64,000 nt of DNA from Robinsoniella peoriensis (lineage in GTDB: Bacteria; Bacillota; Clostridia; Lachnospirales; Lachnospiraceae), in the NCBI RefSeq assembly GCF_000797495.1, contig NZ_JTGN01000006.1, positions 154,583 to 218,582 of the forward strand, read 5' to 3'. Shown here piece by piece: positions 7,934 through 18,100 of this stretch. The position numbers and the translations under genes are program-made. Below the pieces are notes generated by a model. The model was not told where the DNA came from, did no database searches, and saw only the letters and a list, made by a program, of their open reading frames with translations. Every line of letters starts with the position of its first letter. Within the stretch, counting starts at the first letter, position 1.

Positions 7934-9835
7934 TTATTGATACACGATGAATCGTCCATCTTTAGCCGGAGTAATGGTACCTGCTGATGTAACCGCCTTA
8001 GTTACAATATCATATGATAAGATATCCGTCTTTGAACAATTTTGCAGACACTCTTCCGGTACGGAGCCTTCCGTAACAGCAATTGTGTAACTGCGCGCAG
8101 TATCAATTGCCTTCCCATCCGCCGCAGTGATTTTTTTCACTCTGCTGCCAGGCTCTGCCGTAGGGTCAAATTCTATTTTAAGTCCGGAAAAATAATAAAA
8201 CCATCCGGTCTGGTTATTCTCCACACTCACAGAATATTCAAGTACTTTCCGTAAATCCTCACCACTTATGGATGCCTTCCATAATGCTCCACTATCGTTG
8301 GCTTTTAAATCCGGCATAATGCGGTCTATATCTGCAGCAGTAATATCCCCGGCATATATCCGTCCGCTGATACCCTTGCCGTTGTAGCATCCATCCTTGC
8401 CATTGTCAAGAATAAGTGCCAGTTCACAGTCTCCCCAGGCACGCATGGCATCAGCCACAAAGCTGCCTGTGTCTGTCAGTGTAAAACTCTCGCTTGCTTT
8501 GCCCAGTACCTTTGAAGGCTCCGCCGCCGGCGGTGACAGATTCTGTTCATCTACCATGCTGATAACCTCTGCCTTGCTAAGCTTCCCCTCCAACATCCCG
8601 GCAAGACCTTCCTGCAATGCATCCTGGGCATTCTCCAATGTAGGAAATACTGCATAGCGGCCCTGGTTCAATGCCGGAAGCAGCTCTTCTATTTCAGGAA
8701 CATCCGGCGGTGCTGCATCAATCAGGCTTGAGAACATCGCGCCTGTATCCGCCGCAAGTGTCTGCTGGCCTTCAACTGTAGATATATAATTCATCAGCTC
8801 CATAACAAGTTCATATTTCTCCTTGTTGTCCGACTCTGCCAGATGCTTGTTGAGCCCAATATAACATACCATATAGAGACGTGCCCAGTCATTATTACTA
8901 CCGGGATTAAAAAATGGCATAAGGGCAAATTCATCCGTAGTACCGGTTTGTTCATATCCCATTTTTGCCATCAATGATGAATCCTCCACCATTGCACATT
9001 GACGGGTAAAAAGCATCTTCTCCCGTTCCGAATAATTAATATCCAAATCAGACGATTTCCATACACCGGCATCTATCATTTGCCGGAACACATCCAGTGC
9101 CCCGTCAAAGTGCTTGCCGAAGCTGCCTTTTCCCTGATTGTAATCATCCATCCATTCCAAATCCTGTGGACGGCTAAAGTAACTGCCAAAATTGTAGCCC
9201 GTAAAAGCAGTAGCCAGTACTTCGGGATTCTCAAATCCCAATTGAATGGAACGGATACCACTGGCTTCAATTGTCTGACACAATTTCAGAAAGCCTTCAA
9301 AGTCCTCGGGTATTTCCCAGCCATTTTCCTGAAACAGCGTTTTATTATATACAATCCCCCTTACCTGAGCCGGTCCGGGCAGATAATAGAGCTTTCCATC
9401 TGTGGAAATATCATTTAACATGGATGTATTATAGCGGCTGGAGAATTCCATTCCGGAAAGATCCAGCAGCCGGTCACTCCAATACTCCTTGCCCACATCT
9501 AAAGGCCAGGTCATGACGATATCCGGAAGATCGTCATGTTCCAATCGTGCAGCATATTCCTCTATTCCCATATTACGTGTAAAATTTCCAACCTGTACGA
9601 TATCAATTTCAGGAAACTTTTCCTCTACCGCCTTTTCAAACTCATTAATGGAAAATGCATACTTAACCAGAACTGTTATTGGTGTCTTACCCTTAGCGAT
9701 AGCCTTCTGGGTTAAAATATCTTCATTGTCCGAAACCTTTGCCCCACAGCCCGGCAAACATAGCAGAAGTGTCATCATAATTATGATCATTAACACTCGC
9801 CTCTGAATCTTCTCAGATCGTTTAAGCACTCTCAT
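7934..9835 (-). CDS. Lipoprotein fusing a family-1 solute-binding domain to a 5'-nucleotidase C-terminal domain
   Basis: 633 residues. A signal peptide with lipobox LPGC puts it on the outer face of the membrane. Residues of about 50-410 look like an extracellular sugar-binding protein (KYAFSINEFEKAV, DLPDIVMTWPLDVGKEYW, YYLPGPAQVRGIVYNKTLF). From about 440 to the end the sequence matches the 5'-nucleotidase C-terminal fold (TGSFVADAMRAW, then GRIYAGDITAADIDRIMP, ISGEDLRKVLEYSV, FYYFSGLKIEFDP and SYTIAV). The metallophosphatase half of a 5'-nucleotidase is absent, so catalysis is unlikely; ligand binding is more plausible. No permease is nearby. It lies 12 bp downstream of the c-di-GMP phosphodiesterase gene and probably serves as its external sensor (inference). 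Confidence 0.82.
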   Translation of the reverse strand: MRVLKRSEKIQRRVLMIIIMMTLLLCLPGCGAKVSDNEDILTQKAIAKGKTPITVLVKYAFSINEFEKAVEEKFPEIDIVQVGNFTRNMGIEEYAARLEHDDLPDIVMTWPLDVGKEYWSDRLLDLSGMEFSSRYNTSMLNDISTDGKLYYLPGPAQVRGIVYNKTLFQENGWEIPEDFEGFLKLCQTIEASGIRSIQLGFENPEVLATAFTGYNFGSYFSRPQDLEWMDDYNQGKGSFGKHFDGALDVFRQMIDAGVWKSSDLDINYSEREKMLFTRQCAMVEDSSLMAKMGYEQTGTTDEFALMPFFNPGSNNDWARLYMVCYIGLNKHLAESDNKEKYELVMELMNYISTVEGQQTLAADTGAMFSSLIDAAPPDVPEIEELLPALNQGRYAVFPTLENAQDALQEGLAGMLEGKLSKAEVISMVDEQNLSPPAAEPSKVLGKASESFTLTDTGSFVADAMRAWGDCELALILDNGKDGCYNGKGISGRIYAGDITAADIDRIMPDLKANDSGALWKASISGEDLRKVLEYSVSVENNQTGWFYYFSGLKIEFDPTAEPGSRVKKITAADGKAIDTARSYTIAVTEGSVPEECLQNCSKTDILSYDIVTKAVTSAGTITPAKDGRFIVYQ

Positions 9836-9847
9836 CAGTTCCCCCTC

Positions 9848-12127
9848 TTAACAAGAAACGTTATCTGTCACTAATTTTTCAAACGCTGGGATATCCATTG
9901 GCCTTGCAAAAACGTACCCCTGTATGTAGTCGCAGCCCGCGCGTTTGAGCATGTCTACCTGCTCCCGTTCTTCCACGCCTTCGGCAACTGTTTCCATTGA
10001 CAACGCTTTTGCCATGCTTATAATATTTGTTACCACAGCCTCTGTGCGGCTCAAATCAACACCTTCTCCATGGAAAAATATTTTATCCAGTTTAAGTACA
10101 TCAACCGGAATCGTCTGTATCAGATTCAGTGAAGAATATCCGCTGCCAAAGTCGTCCATTGAGCATTCAAATCCTGCTGCCTTAATATTCCGGATAATAT
10201 GAATCAGACGGCTGCTATTTTCCAGCACCATACTTTCTGTTACCTCAATTTCAATCAGTGACCTATCCATGTTATACTTATCGGCGATCCGGATGTATTC
10301 AAAAAGGAAATTGTTATCTCTGAAATGCAGACGGGAACAGTTCACTGATATTCTTACCTGTGTCATTCCCTGATCAATCCATCTGCGTAATGTGCGGCAA
10401 ACCGTTTCAAACACAAATAAATCCAGTTGGATGATAAAACCGTTTTTTTCAAAGAGTGGAATAAACTCATCCGGATATATCATACCCTCCGTGACACTCT
10501 TCCAGCGGACAAGAGCCTCCGCACCGCCAATTCGTTCCTCCGGCAAACGGTACTTGGGTTGTAAAAATACCACAAACTCTCCGTTATTAAGCGCTGTTTC
10601 CATTCTGTCTTCCAGCTGTTTTTCACGGAGAAGCTGACGGCGCACCCCATCGTCATAAAAAGCACATCGCAACTTACTGTCAACTGTACGGTGTGTTTCA
10701 CGTAAAGCCAGCTTTGCCCTGTCAATCATTTGCGGGAATGTCAGAGTACTGTTCTCAATCACATAAATGCCAAATTCCATAATCGGCAGGCTCCATGCCA
10801 CATTCATATCCAGAACATTCTGCTCCGCATCTGTGTGCCATCTGCCGAATTTCTCCAGTAATTCCGATTCATTGGAAAACTCCATTAGTATACAGAAATT
10901 ATCTGCTGACTGCCTTCCCATACACTCTCTTTCCGATATCTTTTTGTTCATAAATTCGCTGAAAAACCGCAAAATGGCATCACAGTTAATACGTCCAATT
11001 TCATCATTAAGCACTTTGAACTTGACAATATTGGTGTAAACCAGTGCATATTGCATATTATGATCCGAAGTAAGCAGCTCCTCTGCCAACTCATAAAAAC
11101 GCTGTATCGTATGTCCACCGGTTATATCATCCACATAAGCAATCTGTTCCAGCTTGCGTTTATGATTGTTAAAAATATACACCAGTGCCGCCGCCAGTCC
11201 GGCAAAAGTAATGGTGATCAATCCACATATTATCAGCGTAGATTGCAGCAGTAAATTTGACTTTTCGTTTACAACCTCTACCGGAACAAAGGAAAGCAGG
11301 TACCAGTCATCCGGAGCTACCGGAGTATAGACCATATAAGTCTCCTGACCATCCAATTTAAAACGGATCTGCCCGGATGCATTGACAGACATTTCCTGCA
11401 TCACATCGTCCAGTTCCTTTTCCCCGATGATTAATCCTTCCAGGGTAGAAAAGATATTGTATCCGCTCTTAAAGGCATAAGTGGAAGATGAACGTACCAC
11501 AACAGCCCCCTTCATGGTTACAATCTGGGAATATGCCTGATCGTTGAATGATGACATTGACAGCACCTGGTCAAAAGAAGACGGAGCGTAGCTCACAGCC
11601 AGTGCAACTATGTTTTTTCCGTCAATGCTCATGTTGTCCAGTGGAACGGAAAACAGTATGTACTCCTTATTTTGGATTATCTGAGTGGTTGACATCGAGT
11701 CCTTTCCACTGAGCAGATCCTTCCGAACCGATTTATCAAGTGTGAGAAAGGTCTGTGTATTGCTTAAATCATATGCCGTGCCATCCGTATCGATAAGAAA
11801 AATGCTCTCATAACTCAAGCCTTCCTTTTGCTTCTGCAGCATTTTCTTAGCTTCATCCATTCGACTGATGTCTGCATATTCCAGGGAAGCCGCCATTGTA
11901 TGAAGGACATCGTAATTGTCATTAACAATACGATCCACATTTTCTCCTATACGTCTTGAGATCTCCTGGAGATATGCTTCACTCTCCTCCCGTATTGTGG
12001 AAGATAACCGACTGTAATATTGAAAGCTAAATATAGTAATAAGGATACATATAATAAAAAATATCAAAAATACTCTGTGATACATCCTTAAACTAAAAAA
12101 AGGATTTTTCTTTTCCTTCCGGATCAT
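9848..12127 (-). CDS. Membrane c-di-GMP phosphodiesterase: Cache-type sensor, degenerate GGDEF, EAL
   Basis: About 759 residues. One transmembrane helix near 15-35, an extracellular Cache-like sensor (about 40-280), a second helix (IICGLITITFAGLAAALVYIF), then a GGDEF domain whose signature is replaced (RQSADNF), so it should not make c-di-GMP. The EAL domain keeps the expected residues: EALVRW, NCSRLHF, EVTESMV, DDFGSGYSSL, KLDKIFF, ETVAEGVE and QGYVFARP, so it should hydrolyse c-di-GMP. ATG 12127 follows GGGAGGAAG; an earlier GTG lies upstream of that site. The following gene, 12 bp away, encodes a binding-protein lipoprotein, suggesting a ligand-to-c-di-GMP signalling pair. A TATAAT-like sequence lies near 12175-12182 on the minus strand. 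Confidence 0.9.
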   Translation of the reverse strand: MIRKEKKNPFFSLRMYHRVFLIFFIICILITIFSFQYYSRLSSTIREESEAYLQEISRRIGENVDRIVNDNYDVLHTMAASLEYADISRMDEAKKMLQKQKEGLSYESIFLIDTDGTAYDLSNTQTFLTLDKSVRKDLLSGKDSMSTTQIIQNKEYILFSVPLDNMSIDGKNIVALAVSYAPSSFDQVLSMSSFNDQAYSQIVTMKGAVVVRSSSTYAFKSGYNIFSTLEGLIIGEKELDDVMQEMSVNASGQIRFKLDGQETYMVYTPVAPDDWYLLSFVPVEVVNEKSNLLLQSTLIICGLITITFAGLAAALVYIFNNHKRKLEQIAYVDDITGGHTIQRFYELAEELLTSDHNMQYALVYTNIVKFKVLNDEIGRINCDAILRFFSEFMNKKISERECMGRQSADNFCILMEFSNESELLEKFGRWHTDAEQNVLDMNVAWSLPIMEFGIYVIENSTLTFPQMIDRAKLALRETHRTVDSKLRCAFYDDGVRRQLLREKQLEDRMETALNNGEFVVFLQPKYRLPEERIGGAEALVRWKSVTEGMIYPDEFIPLFEKNGFIIQLDLFVFETVCRTLRRWIDQGMTQVRISVNCSRLHFRDNNFLFEYIRIADKYNMDRSLIEIEVTESMVLENSSRLIHIIRNIKAAGFECSMDDFGSGYSSLNLIQTIPVDVLKLDKIFFHGEGVDLSRTEAVVTNIISMAKALSMETVAEGVEEREQVDMLKRAGCDYIQGYVFARPMDIPAFEKLVTDNVSC

Positions 12128-12335
12128 TTTGCTTCCTCCCACTTTCTTTTATGAGAACAGTTGATTTTATAGTATTATTATAACACAATTTTAAAATCTG
12201 TCGATATGTGTATAGTGAATATATAATCAATTTTTTTGAAAAAAATTTCTTTATATATACCTTAATTGTCGTAAAATTCGCAATTAACATAAGCACAGAC
12301 TGTTTTCAGCCCAAAAGGCATGCCGGAGCATATTT

Positions 12336-12884
12336 TTATTTTAAAATATCGTTAATAAGTCGGCTCATTTCTTCCGGCGACCTGCGTGGTTCTTCCTCAG
12401 ACCACAGAACCGTTGCTTTCCAGAACCCTGCAAGTTTCACTGCAAAAGCAAATTTATATCTTTTGTAATATTCCGCCAGTTCTTCTTCATCCAGATGGTC
12501 CGGCACATGTCCCACTTTTTTGGCAACCTCATATATAAGTGAAAGCAGATGATCTTCTATAAAATAAAGCAGATGTGCTTTGTTCATTAACATCAGTATA
12601 TCAACATGATTTTCCCAGAACTCAAAATATGATTTCGCAATACTTTCCTGTGTTTCTGCATGATTAATTATAATTGTATTTGCAAATTCATTCATGAGAA
12701 GCTTCGTAGTATATTCGATCACTTCGTTTTTTGTTTTAAAATAGCGGTAAAAGGTTCTTCTTCCCAATCCGGCTTTATTGACTATCTGGGAAATTGTAAT
12801 ATCCTGATAATCTTTACGCCTCAATAAATCAAATAGTGCATCTATAATCCATTTTTTAGTTTTGTTTTCTTCCTTCAAATTCAT
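12336..12884 (-). CDS. TetR/AcrR-family regulator
   Basis: 182 residues. The N-terminal helix-turn-helix is typical (IDALFDLLRRKDYQDITISQIVNKAGLGRRTFYRYFKTKNEVIEY); the ligand domain is not recognisable beyond family level. ATG 12884 follows AAGGAG at a good distance, and 14 upstream in-frame residues are discarded. It lies upstream of, and in the same direction as, the c-di-GMP genes, separated by 208 bp, so co-regulation is possible but a shared transcript is not shown. A palindrome overlapping its likely promoter (12971-12988) suggests autorepression. Confidence 0.85.
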   Translation of the reverse strand: MNLKEENKTKKWIIDALFDLLRRKDYQDITISQIVNKAGLGRRTFYRYFKTKNEVIEYTTKLLMNEFANTIIINHAETQESIAKSYFEFWENHVDILMLMNKAHLLYFIEDHLLSLIYEVAKKVGHVPDHLDEEELAEYYKRYKFAFAVKLAGFWKATVLWSEEEPRRSPEEMSRLINDILK

Positions 12885-12958
12885 CGATCTACTCCTTATT
12901 GGCACAAAATTAAAAATATGTATCACTTCGTGGGATCATATTGTATTGCCCTGATAAT

Positions 12959-12994
12959 CGTATTATACTAGTGCATAAATAAATGCACAAGTGT
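12959..12994 (-). promoter_or_regulatory. Putative promoter and operator of the TetR gene at 12336
   Basis: On the minus strand TTGTGC, 17 bases, then TATAAT (complement of about 12961-12967). The spacer is occupied by the palindrome GTGCAT-AAATAA-ATGCAC at 12971-12988, a plausible binding site for the regulator itself. Confidence 0.45.
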
Positions 12995-13110
12995 GCCACG
13001 TTATTTGTTGTTTCATTTTGCTGCCTGTTTAACCAGGCGGCAACTATTTTACCCGTCAGTTAGTCATTTCTAACTTTTTTATAATAACGTGCACTGATTA
13101 GGAGGACTAT

Positions 13111-13388
13111 ATGAACATCGTAAATGCAATTCATCTGACAAAAAAATATGACGATCTGCTGGCTGTTAATAACATCAGCTTTCAGATAGGGAAAGGGCCG
13201 AAGAAAACGTGTCCTTTTTTGCTTCTCTATATGGGCTAAAAGGGAAAGTTCTGAAACTACATGTAAATGAAGCATTGAAATTAGTAGGGCTTGAAGAACA
13301 TAAGAAAAAAAGATCAGATAAATTTTCCGGAGGTATGAAACGAAGACTGAACAGTGTTCTCTGCTGCAGCAAGCGTCCGGTTAAATAA
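13111..13388 (+). pseudogene. Remnant of an ABC-transporter ATPase (ABC-2/DrrA type)
   Basis: A good ribosome binding site (GGAGGA, 13101-13106) precedes ATG 13111 and a normal ATPase N-terminus (MNIVNAIHLTKKYDDLLAVNN), but the sequence then jumps, with a frame change near 13190, from the start of the nucleotide-binding fold directly to the Q-loop-proximal region (EENVSFFASLYGLKGK) and a signature motif SGGMKRRLN. The Walker A motif is missing and the frame stops soon after the signature, so Walker B is missing too. The fragment is a doubly deleted relic with no permease gene left. Its promoter-like TATAAT at 13079-13084 survives. Between 12995 and 13100 there is also a small hairpin, GCTGCCTG/CAGGCGGC (13020-13041), and nothing else. 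Confidence 0.75.
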
Positions 13389-13418
13389 AAGCCTGTCTTA
13401 AATTGTTTTTATCTGGAT

Positions 13419-14108
13419 TTATCCCGAAAACCGTATTCTCTGCGTAGATTTTGGAATACCCCCATAAATTTTTTCCCACTTTCCATTATGGAACAGTTCA
13501 TATTGTGCAAAGGAACAGGGCAGGCCATTTGCAGCGGTGATATCAGAACTGTCCATAAGCTGAAAATGCAGATGGGGAAACATGGAGTTTCCAGTATGGC
13601 CAATGTTCCCCAGAACATCTCCTCTTTTCACCGTTTGCCCGACTGACACTCTGATAGAATCAGGTTGCAGATGGCAGAATGCTGCATAGACACCATTACC
13701 ATGTTTCAGAATGATGTAATTACCGGTTAAATTTTTTATATCATCGCTCCCAGGATTAAATTTACTGTTAGCTCTGGCACGTTTGAAATCTGAAAACAAT
13801 CGTGCCTTTTCTCTTTCGAGGCAATGCTCTTCTATTTCTACAATGGTACCCTCACATGGAGCATAGATATCCTTTCCATAACAATAACACTTGTTCACAG
13901 GTACACCGGACAGAAGATAGTGTAAGGGAGTGACGCTATAACAGGGATTCCCCTTTTGCATCCAATCCACCTGAAGAAAGTCGTAGGCATATCGCGCTCC
14001 TAATATATTTGTTCCGTGGCTGGGAATACGTGTCCCCGGCGTATTCGGGACGGACCATTCACCCCGTAGAGGAAAATCAACAACAATTGGTTTCATGAGT
14101 TCTTCCAT
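13419..14108 (-). CDS. M23/LytM-like domain protein without signal peptide
   Basis: 229 residues. The C-terminal half has the lysostaphin-like beta fold: GNYIILKHGNGVYAAFCHLQ, then VSVGQTVKRGDVLGNIGHTG and the HLHF metal-ligand pair. The upstream metal motif is less clear (ARYAYDFLQVDW may provide the Asp). There is no signal peptide or membrane helix, so it may act in the cytoplasm or be non-lytic; cytosolic M23-like proteins of this size are known but poorly understood. The ATG directly follows the stop of the TetR gene (TAA-ATG), with GGAGG five bases upstream inside that gene, so the two form a coupled operon and the regulator probably controls it. MKPIVVDF, four codons later, is an alternative start. 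Confidence 0.75.
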   Translation of the reverse strand: MEELMKPIVVDFPLRGEWSVPNTPGTRIPSHGTNILGARYAYDFLQVDWMQKGNPCYSVTPLHYLLSGVPVNKCYCYGKDIYAPCEGTIVEIEEHCLEREKARLFSDFKRARANSKFNPGSDDIKNLTGNYIILKHGNGVYAAFCHLQPDSIRVSVGQTVKRGDVLGNIGHTGNSMFPHLHFQLMDSSDITAANGLPCSFAQYELFHNGKWEKIYGGIPKSTQRIRFSG

Positions 14109-14768
14109 TTACACCTCCATTTGAGCTTCCGGATTATAAGCTTCCGGCTTATAAAAAACATGCCTCAATTCTGTAAATAAATCATCCAATGCTTTTTCCA
14201 TAGCTGTATAGTCTAAATGCGAATACTCGGAATTTCTGATGTCTTCTAACATCTGATTGGCAAATCCAGTACACGACCATAAAATTATATGTTTACTTTT
14301 TTCGATCTCTAAATCCGGTCTGAATTTGGATTTGTCTATGGTATCAAATATTGTTGGATAGCAATCTGCATCCTTCTTGCTGCTTCTCTCCTTTAATTCA
14401 TTATTTATTTCACTGGAATTGGTAACCGCAGAAAGTTTATTAAATTCAAATATCCAGGGATATTCTTTTAATAATTTAATCTGCAGTAAATAAGATTGAT
14501 GCAGCCTCTTTAATAAATCCAATTCATCATAATTGATTAACTGGTAATATTCTTTATTAAGCAGTTCCGAAAAGTAGTCAAAAACAAATAGAAAAAGTTC
14601 TTGTTTACTTCCTATATAATGAAACATTAAGGCTTTGGAAAATCCGGCTTCCTTCGCAATCACATTTGTTGAAGCGTTGTCAAATCCCCGTAGTGCAAAT
14701 TCTTTTAGTGCGGCATTCAAAATAGCATTGCGGCGGCTTGTATCTAAATCTGATAATTTGGCTGGCAT
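14109..14768 (-). CDS. TetR-family regulator
   Basis: 219 residues. Helix-turn-helix: AILNAALKEFALRGFDNASTN-type start, then VIAKEAGFSKALMFHYIGSKQELFLFV. ATG 14768 is fixed by AGGAGGAAA just upstream; an in-frame ATG at 14807 has no such site. It is followed without a gap by the M23-like gene. The promoter region carries two similar palindromes that fit an autorepressed operon. The ligand domain is not assignable. Confidence 0.87.
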   Translation of the reverse strand: MPAKLSDLDTSRRNAILNAALKEFALRGFDNASTNVIAKEAGFSKALMFHYIGSKQELFLFVFDYFSELLNKEYYQLINYDELDLLKRLHQSYLLQIKLLKEYPWIFEFNKLSAVTNSSEINNELKERSSKKDADCYPTIFDTIDKSKFRPDLEIEKSKHIILWSCTGFANQMLEDIRNSEYSHLDYTAMEKALDDLFTELRHVFYKPEAYNPEAQMEV

Positions 14769-14821
14769 GTATTTCCTCCTCATCTGCTGGCTTTTATATA
14801 GGTTCATATATATGCGATGAT

Positions 14822-14873
14822 ATTGACCTTATAGGTTAATGCCATTGTACATCTTTTTACCTGACAGGTCAAT
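14822..14873 (-). promoter_or_regulatory. Promoter and two operator-like palindromes of the TetR-M23 operon
   Basis: On the minus strand TTGACC (complement of 14868-14873), a 17-base spacer, then TACAAT (complement of 14845-14850). One palindrome (TTACCTGACAGGTCAA, 14857-14872) covers the -35 and a related one (ATTGACCTTATAGGTTAAT, 14822-14840) lies just past the -10. The shared core is TTRACCT-N1-3-AGGTYAA, so autorepression by the TetR protein is likely. Confidence 0.6.
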
Positions 14874-14991
14874 GGATTTTTCGGCATCTATTCAAACTTT
14901 ATGGACTATTAGATTAGAAAAATAATGCATAGACGAACTTTTTGGTATATAGTAATAATTAAATAATACATTTATTTACAAACGTAGTCAG

Positions 14992-15038
14992 AAACCGGGC
15001 TTTCTATGATTCATTGTTGATCATAGAAAGCCCGGTTT
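14992..15038. terminator. Strong hairpin beyond the 3,207-residue enzyme gene
   Basis: A perfect 19 bp stem (14992-15010 with 15020-15038) around a 9-base loop, 67 bp past the stop codon at 15105. The T-run after it is weak, so it may act as a transcript-stabilising stem as much as a terminator. The rest of 14874-15104 shows no gene. Confidence 0.6.
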
Positions 15039-15104
15039 ATAATCTGTTATATCCTTATTACCAATAAGGCAAAATCATTCGTAAATACAATGATTCCCGC
15101 TTTA

Positions 15105-18100
15105 TTATGGTTCAAAAACTGTTAATTCTGCTGCGTACCGAAGTATAGTAACCGCATCCCTGCTATCTGCCAGATTATCTCCATTCATGTCTGCGATCTG
15201 CAGCTGTTCCTCTGACAGTTCTTCCTTCTCTGCATTATATTTCAACAGCTTAGCAGCATCTTTCGTATCTACCACACCGTTTAAATCAACATCTCCCAAC
15301 AACCGTACCTCCAGGATTTCTATAATCAGCTTCTTCAGGGCTTCTCCTGTCATATCCTGATCTGCATTCTGGTTATCATAAACTGTCTGCGCTTCTGCAG
15401 TCATCTCCGACAGCCCCTCCATACTGGCTTCGAGATATTTTTTGGCATCTTTAAGGATTTCATTTGCTTTATCCAGTGCGTTTTTCAATTCTTCTTTGTT
15501 GCCTTTTCTTACAAGTGATACCATGGCATCTGCCAGTTTTTCATAAGCCGTATTCATCTCCTCCGGGGATGCCTGGCTGTTTTCTGCTGTTTCTTTTGCC
15601 TGAGCCAGTATATCCTTCAGGTTCTGTACGCTTATAGCTGTATACTGATCTTGCATTTTCAATATTTCTTCTGCCTTCTGAATCAGGATATCCAGCCTTG
15701 TGTCTGCTTTTTCTACCATCATAGATGTCACTGCCGTCAGCAGTCTTGTAGTTGCTTCGTTGATTGTTCCCTGATCTGCAAGATTGCTGTCAAATACCTG
15801 CTGTGCCTGCAAAAGTGCTTTTCTGACTTCTGCCACGCTTTCCTCTGTGTACTGAGACAGGCCTGCTGTATCTGCAAGAATTGCCTCTGTCCCTTCTATG
15901 GCTGCCTTCAGGCCTGTCTTCTGTGGGCCGTTTTCTACAAGAAAGCATGCTGTAATCAGATTTATAAAAGCTTCATCTGCCTGCTCCTGAGTGACAGACG
16001 GGTCTTTTAGAATCGCTCTTGCTGCATTTAAAGCTTTCGCCACTGCTGCCCAGGTTTCTTCCGTATAACACTGGTTTTCTTCCTGTTCCTTTTCCATTGC
16101 CTCTGCCATGGAAATTGCCAGATTCAGGCTCGTCAGATCTGCATCCGGTGCCTCGCTTCCTTTCTCCACATAGTGAAGTATTACGTATCGGTATACGCTC
16201 TGGGTGATGCCGTCCTCTGCAGTGACAAACATCTCAACCGCATTAATTCCTCTAAGCAGCGGAACCGTTATGGTATCTGTTTGAATATTGCCTAATTCAT
16301 TACCATTTAAAAGTACCTGCACCGACGCACCCTCTGTTGGAACTACCTGGAAACGAACTGCCTTATTCTCATATTCAGCTGCAATATAATACTTATGATT
16401 TTTATCAAATTCTCTAAAATCCGTCTCTTCACATAACACAGTCTCCAGATTGCTGTTGGAAGCTGCTTCCGGTATCTTCATATTTGTCTGAACAGGCTCT
16501 GCTGCCACCACCGGCACACCTGCCGCCCCATTGGAAAGCATTGGTATCACGACCGGTTTAAAGTAAAATCCGTTCAAACTGTAGGGCACCCTGATTTCAG
16601 TTCCCTGATATCCATCCAGAATCTCATAATTACCATCGGGGGCATCCGAAACCATCCAGCGGATTACATCGTTTACTTTTTCTGCACTTGTCAGATAATC
16701 TGCAGTCAGACTCCGGCTATTTTCATCATAGGCCGCCTCCACACTGCTGACTTCCTGAATCACCGCTTCTTCTCCAAACGGAACCGCTTCTTCATTTACC
16801 ATAAAATCCCGGAACCGGATAACCGATGTTCCGTCACCGCAGGTACAAAGAATGCCCGCCTTTAAGGAATCATCAAGCCCTGTATTTTCCACTTCCTGTA
16901 CCAGATTCCAGGTGCTGCCGTCCGTACTGTAATAGCCCCGGATAACAGACTCTGTTTTTTCCAGTTTCAGATATATGATTTCTCCAAAGATATCATCAAT
17001 CCCTGATTCGGATGGGTTTCCTTCTTTTTCTGTAATTACATTCAGCTTTGGATTTCCATTGGCATGTTTTCTCTGAATCGCAGTATAATTATCTGCATCA
17101 CGGTAGAAGACAAGCCCCGTTTCTTCGTATCCCTGATGTGTCTTTCCTTCCATTTCTACAGTTATGACAGCCTGACTGGAATCAGCCAGTTCCGCAAGTA
17201 CAATATTCGTAGCGCCATTGCCTGACTCCCAATCTCCCGCTCCCGATGGACATATATAAAGATCCTCCTGATCCAGTCCCCAGGTTCCTTTTACCGGATT
17301 TAGAATCGTAAGTGCATTGGAAAGAACCTTGGTATTCTCCCTGATCACTACCAGCTTTGCTGCTGATATACCGTTGGAAGCAGTTCCCTTCACAAGTACC
17401 GCACCTGCTTTTTTGGCGGTAAGAAGACCGTCCTGGCTGATAGCTGCTGCGTCAGAAGCCGCTCCTGTCCTGATATCCTCCACCGTATAAACCACATCTT
17501 TCATCTGCGCATTTTCCGGATATAGGGCAGCGGTAATCTGCAGGGTACTTCCTGCCCCATCCAGCACATCACTTTCGGAAATTAGCTTTACAGACTGGGG
17601 GTAGATTATTTCTGTCTGGGCTCCCACATTTACCTGCAGCGGGGCGGAAGCATATTTTCGGTCATTTATAACACTATATGCCCGGATCAATGCCTCTCCT
17701 TTGGAAATTCCCAATATCTTTCCATCTGCTGAAACTTTTGCAATATCCGGTGAGCTGCTTTCATAATAAACTTCTCCCAGAGCAGCAGCTTTTTCCCCCT
17801 CTCCTATGGATATCCCTTCCTTATCTGACAAATTAATATCACTAACGTCCATATTATTTATGGACACATTCATTTTCATTCCTGCATCATATTCATTATT
17901 TTGTATCGAGACATTCTTGCATCCGTTAAAGGAATACAGATCATTATCCAGCTGGCTTGCTGAAGATTTCACTTCTGCCTGCAGACCTTCTCCAACACTT
18001 ATCGTACATTCTTGTGCCGTTTCGCCGTTTAAAGTCAACGCCAGATCCACATTTGGTTCAAATCGGAATATACGGTTGCCTTCTATCGTTATTCCGTCCA

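Noticed and set aside
9848..12127. Active diguanylate cyclase
   Set aside because: The GGDEF signature is replaced by RQSADNF; only the EAL domain keeps its catalytic residues.
13111..13388. Functional small ABC ATPase
   Set aside because: Walker A is deleted, the frame shifts near 13190 and the C-terminal half is missing.
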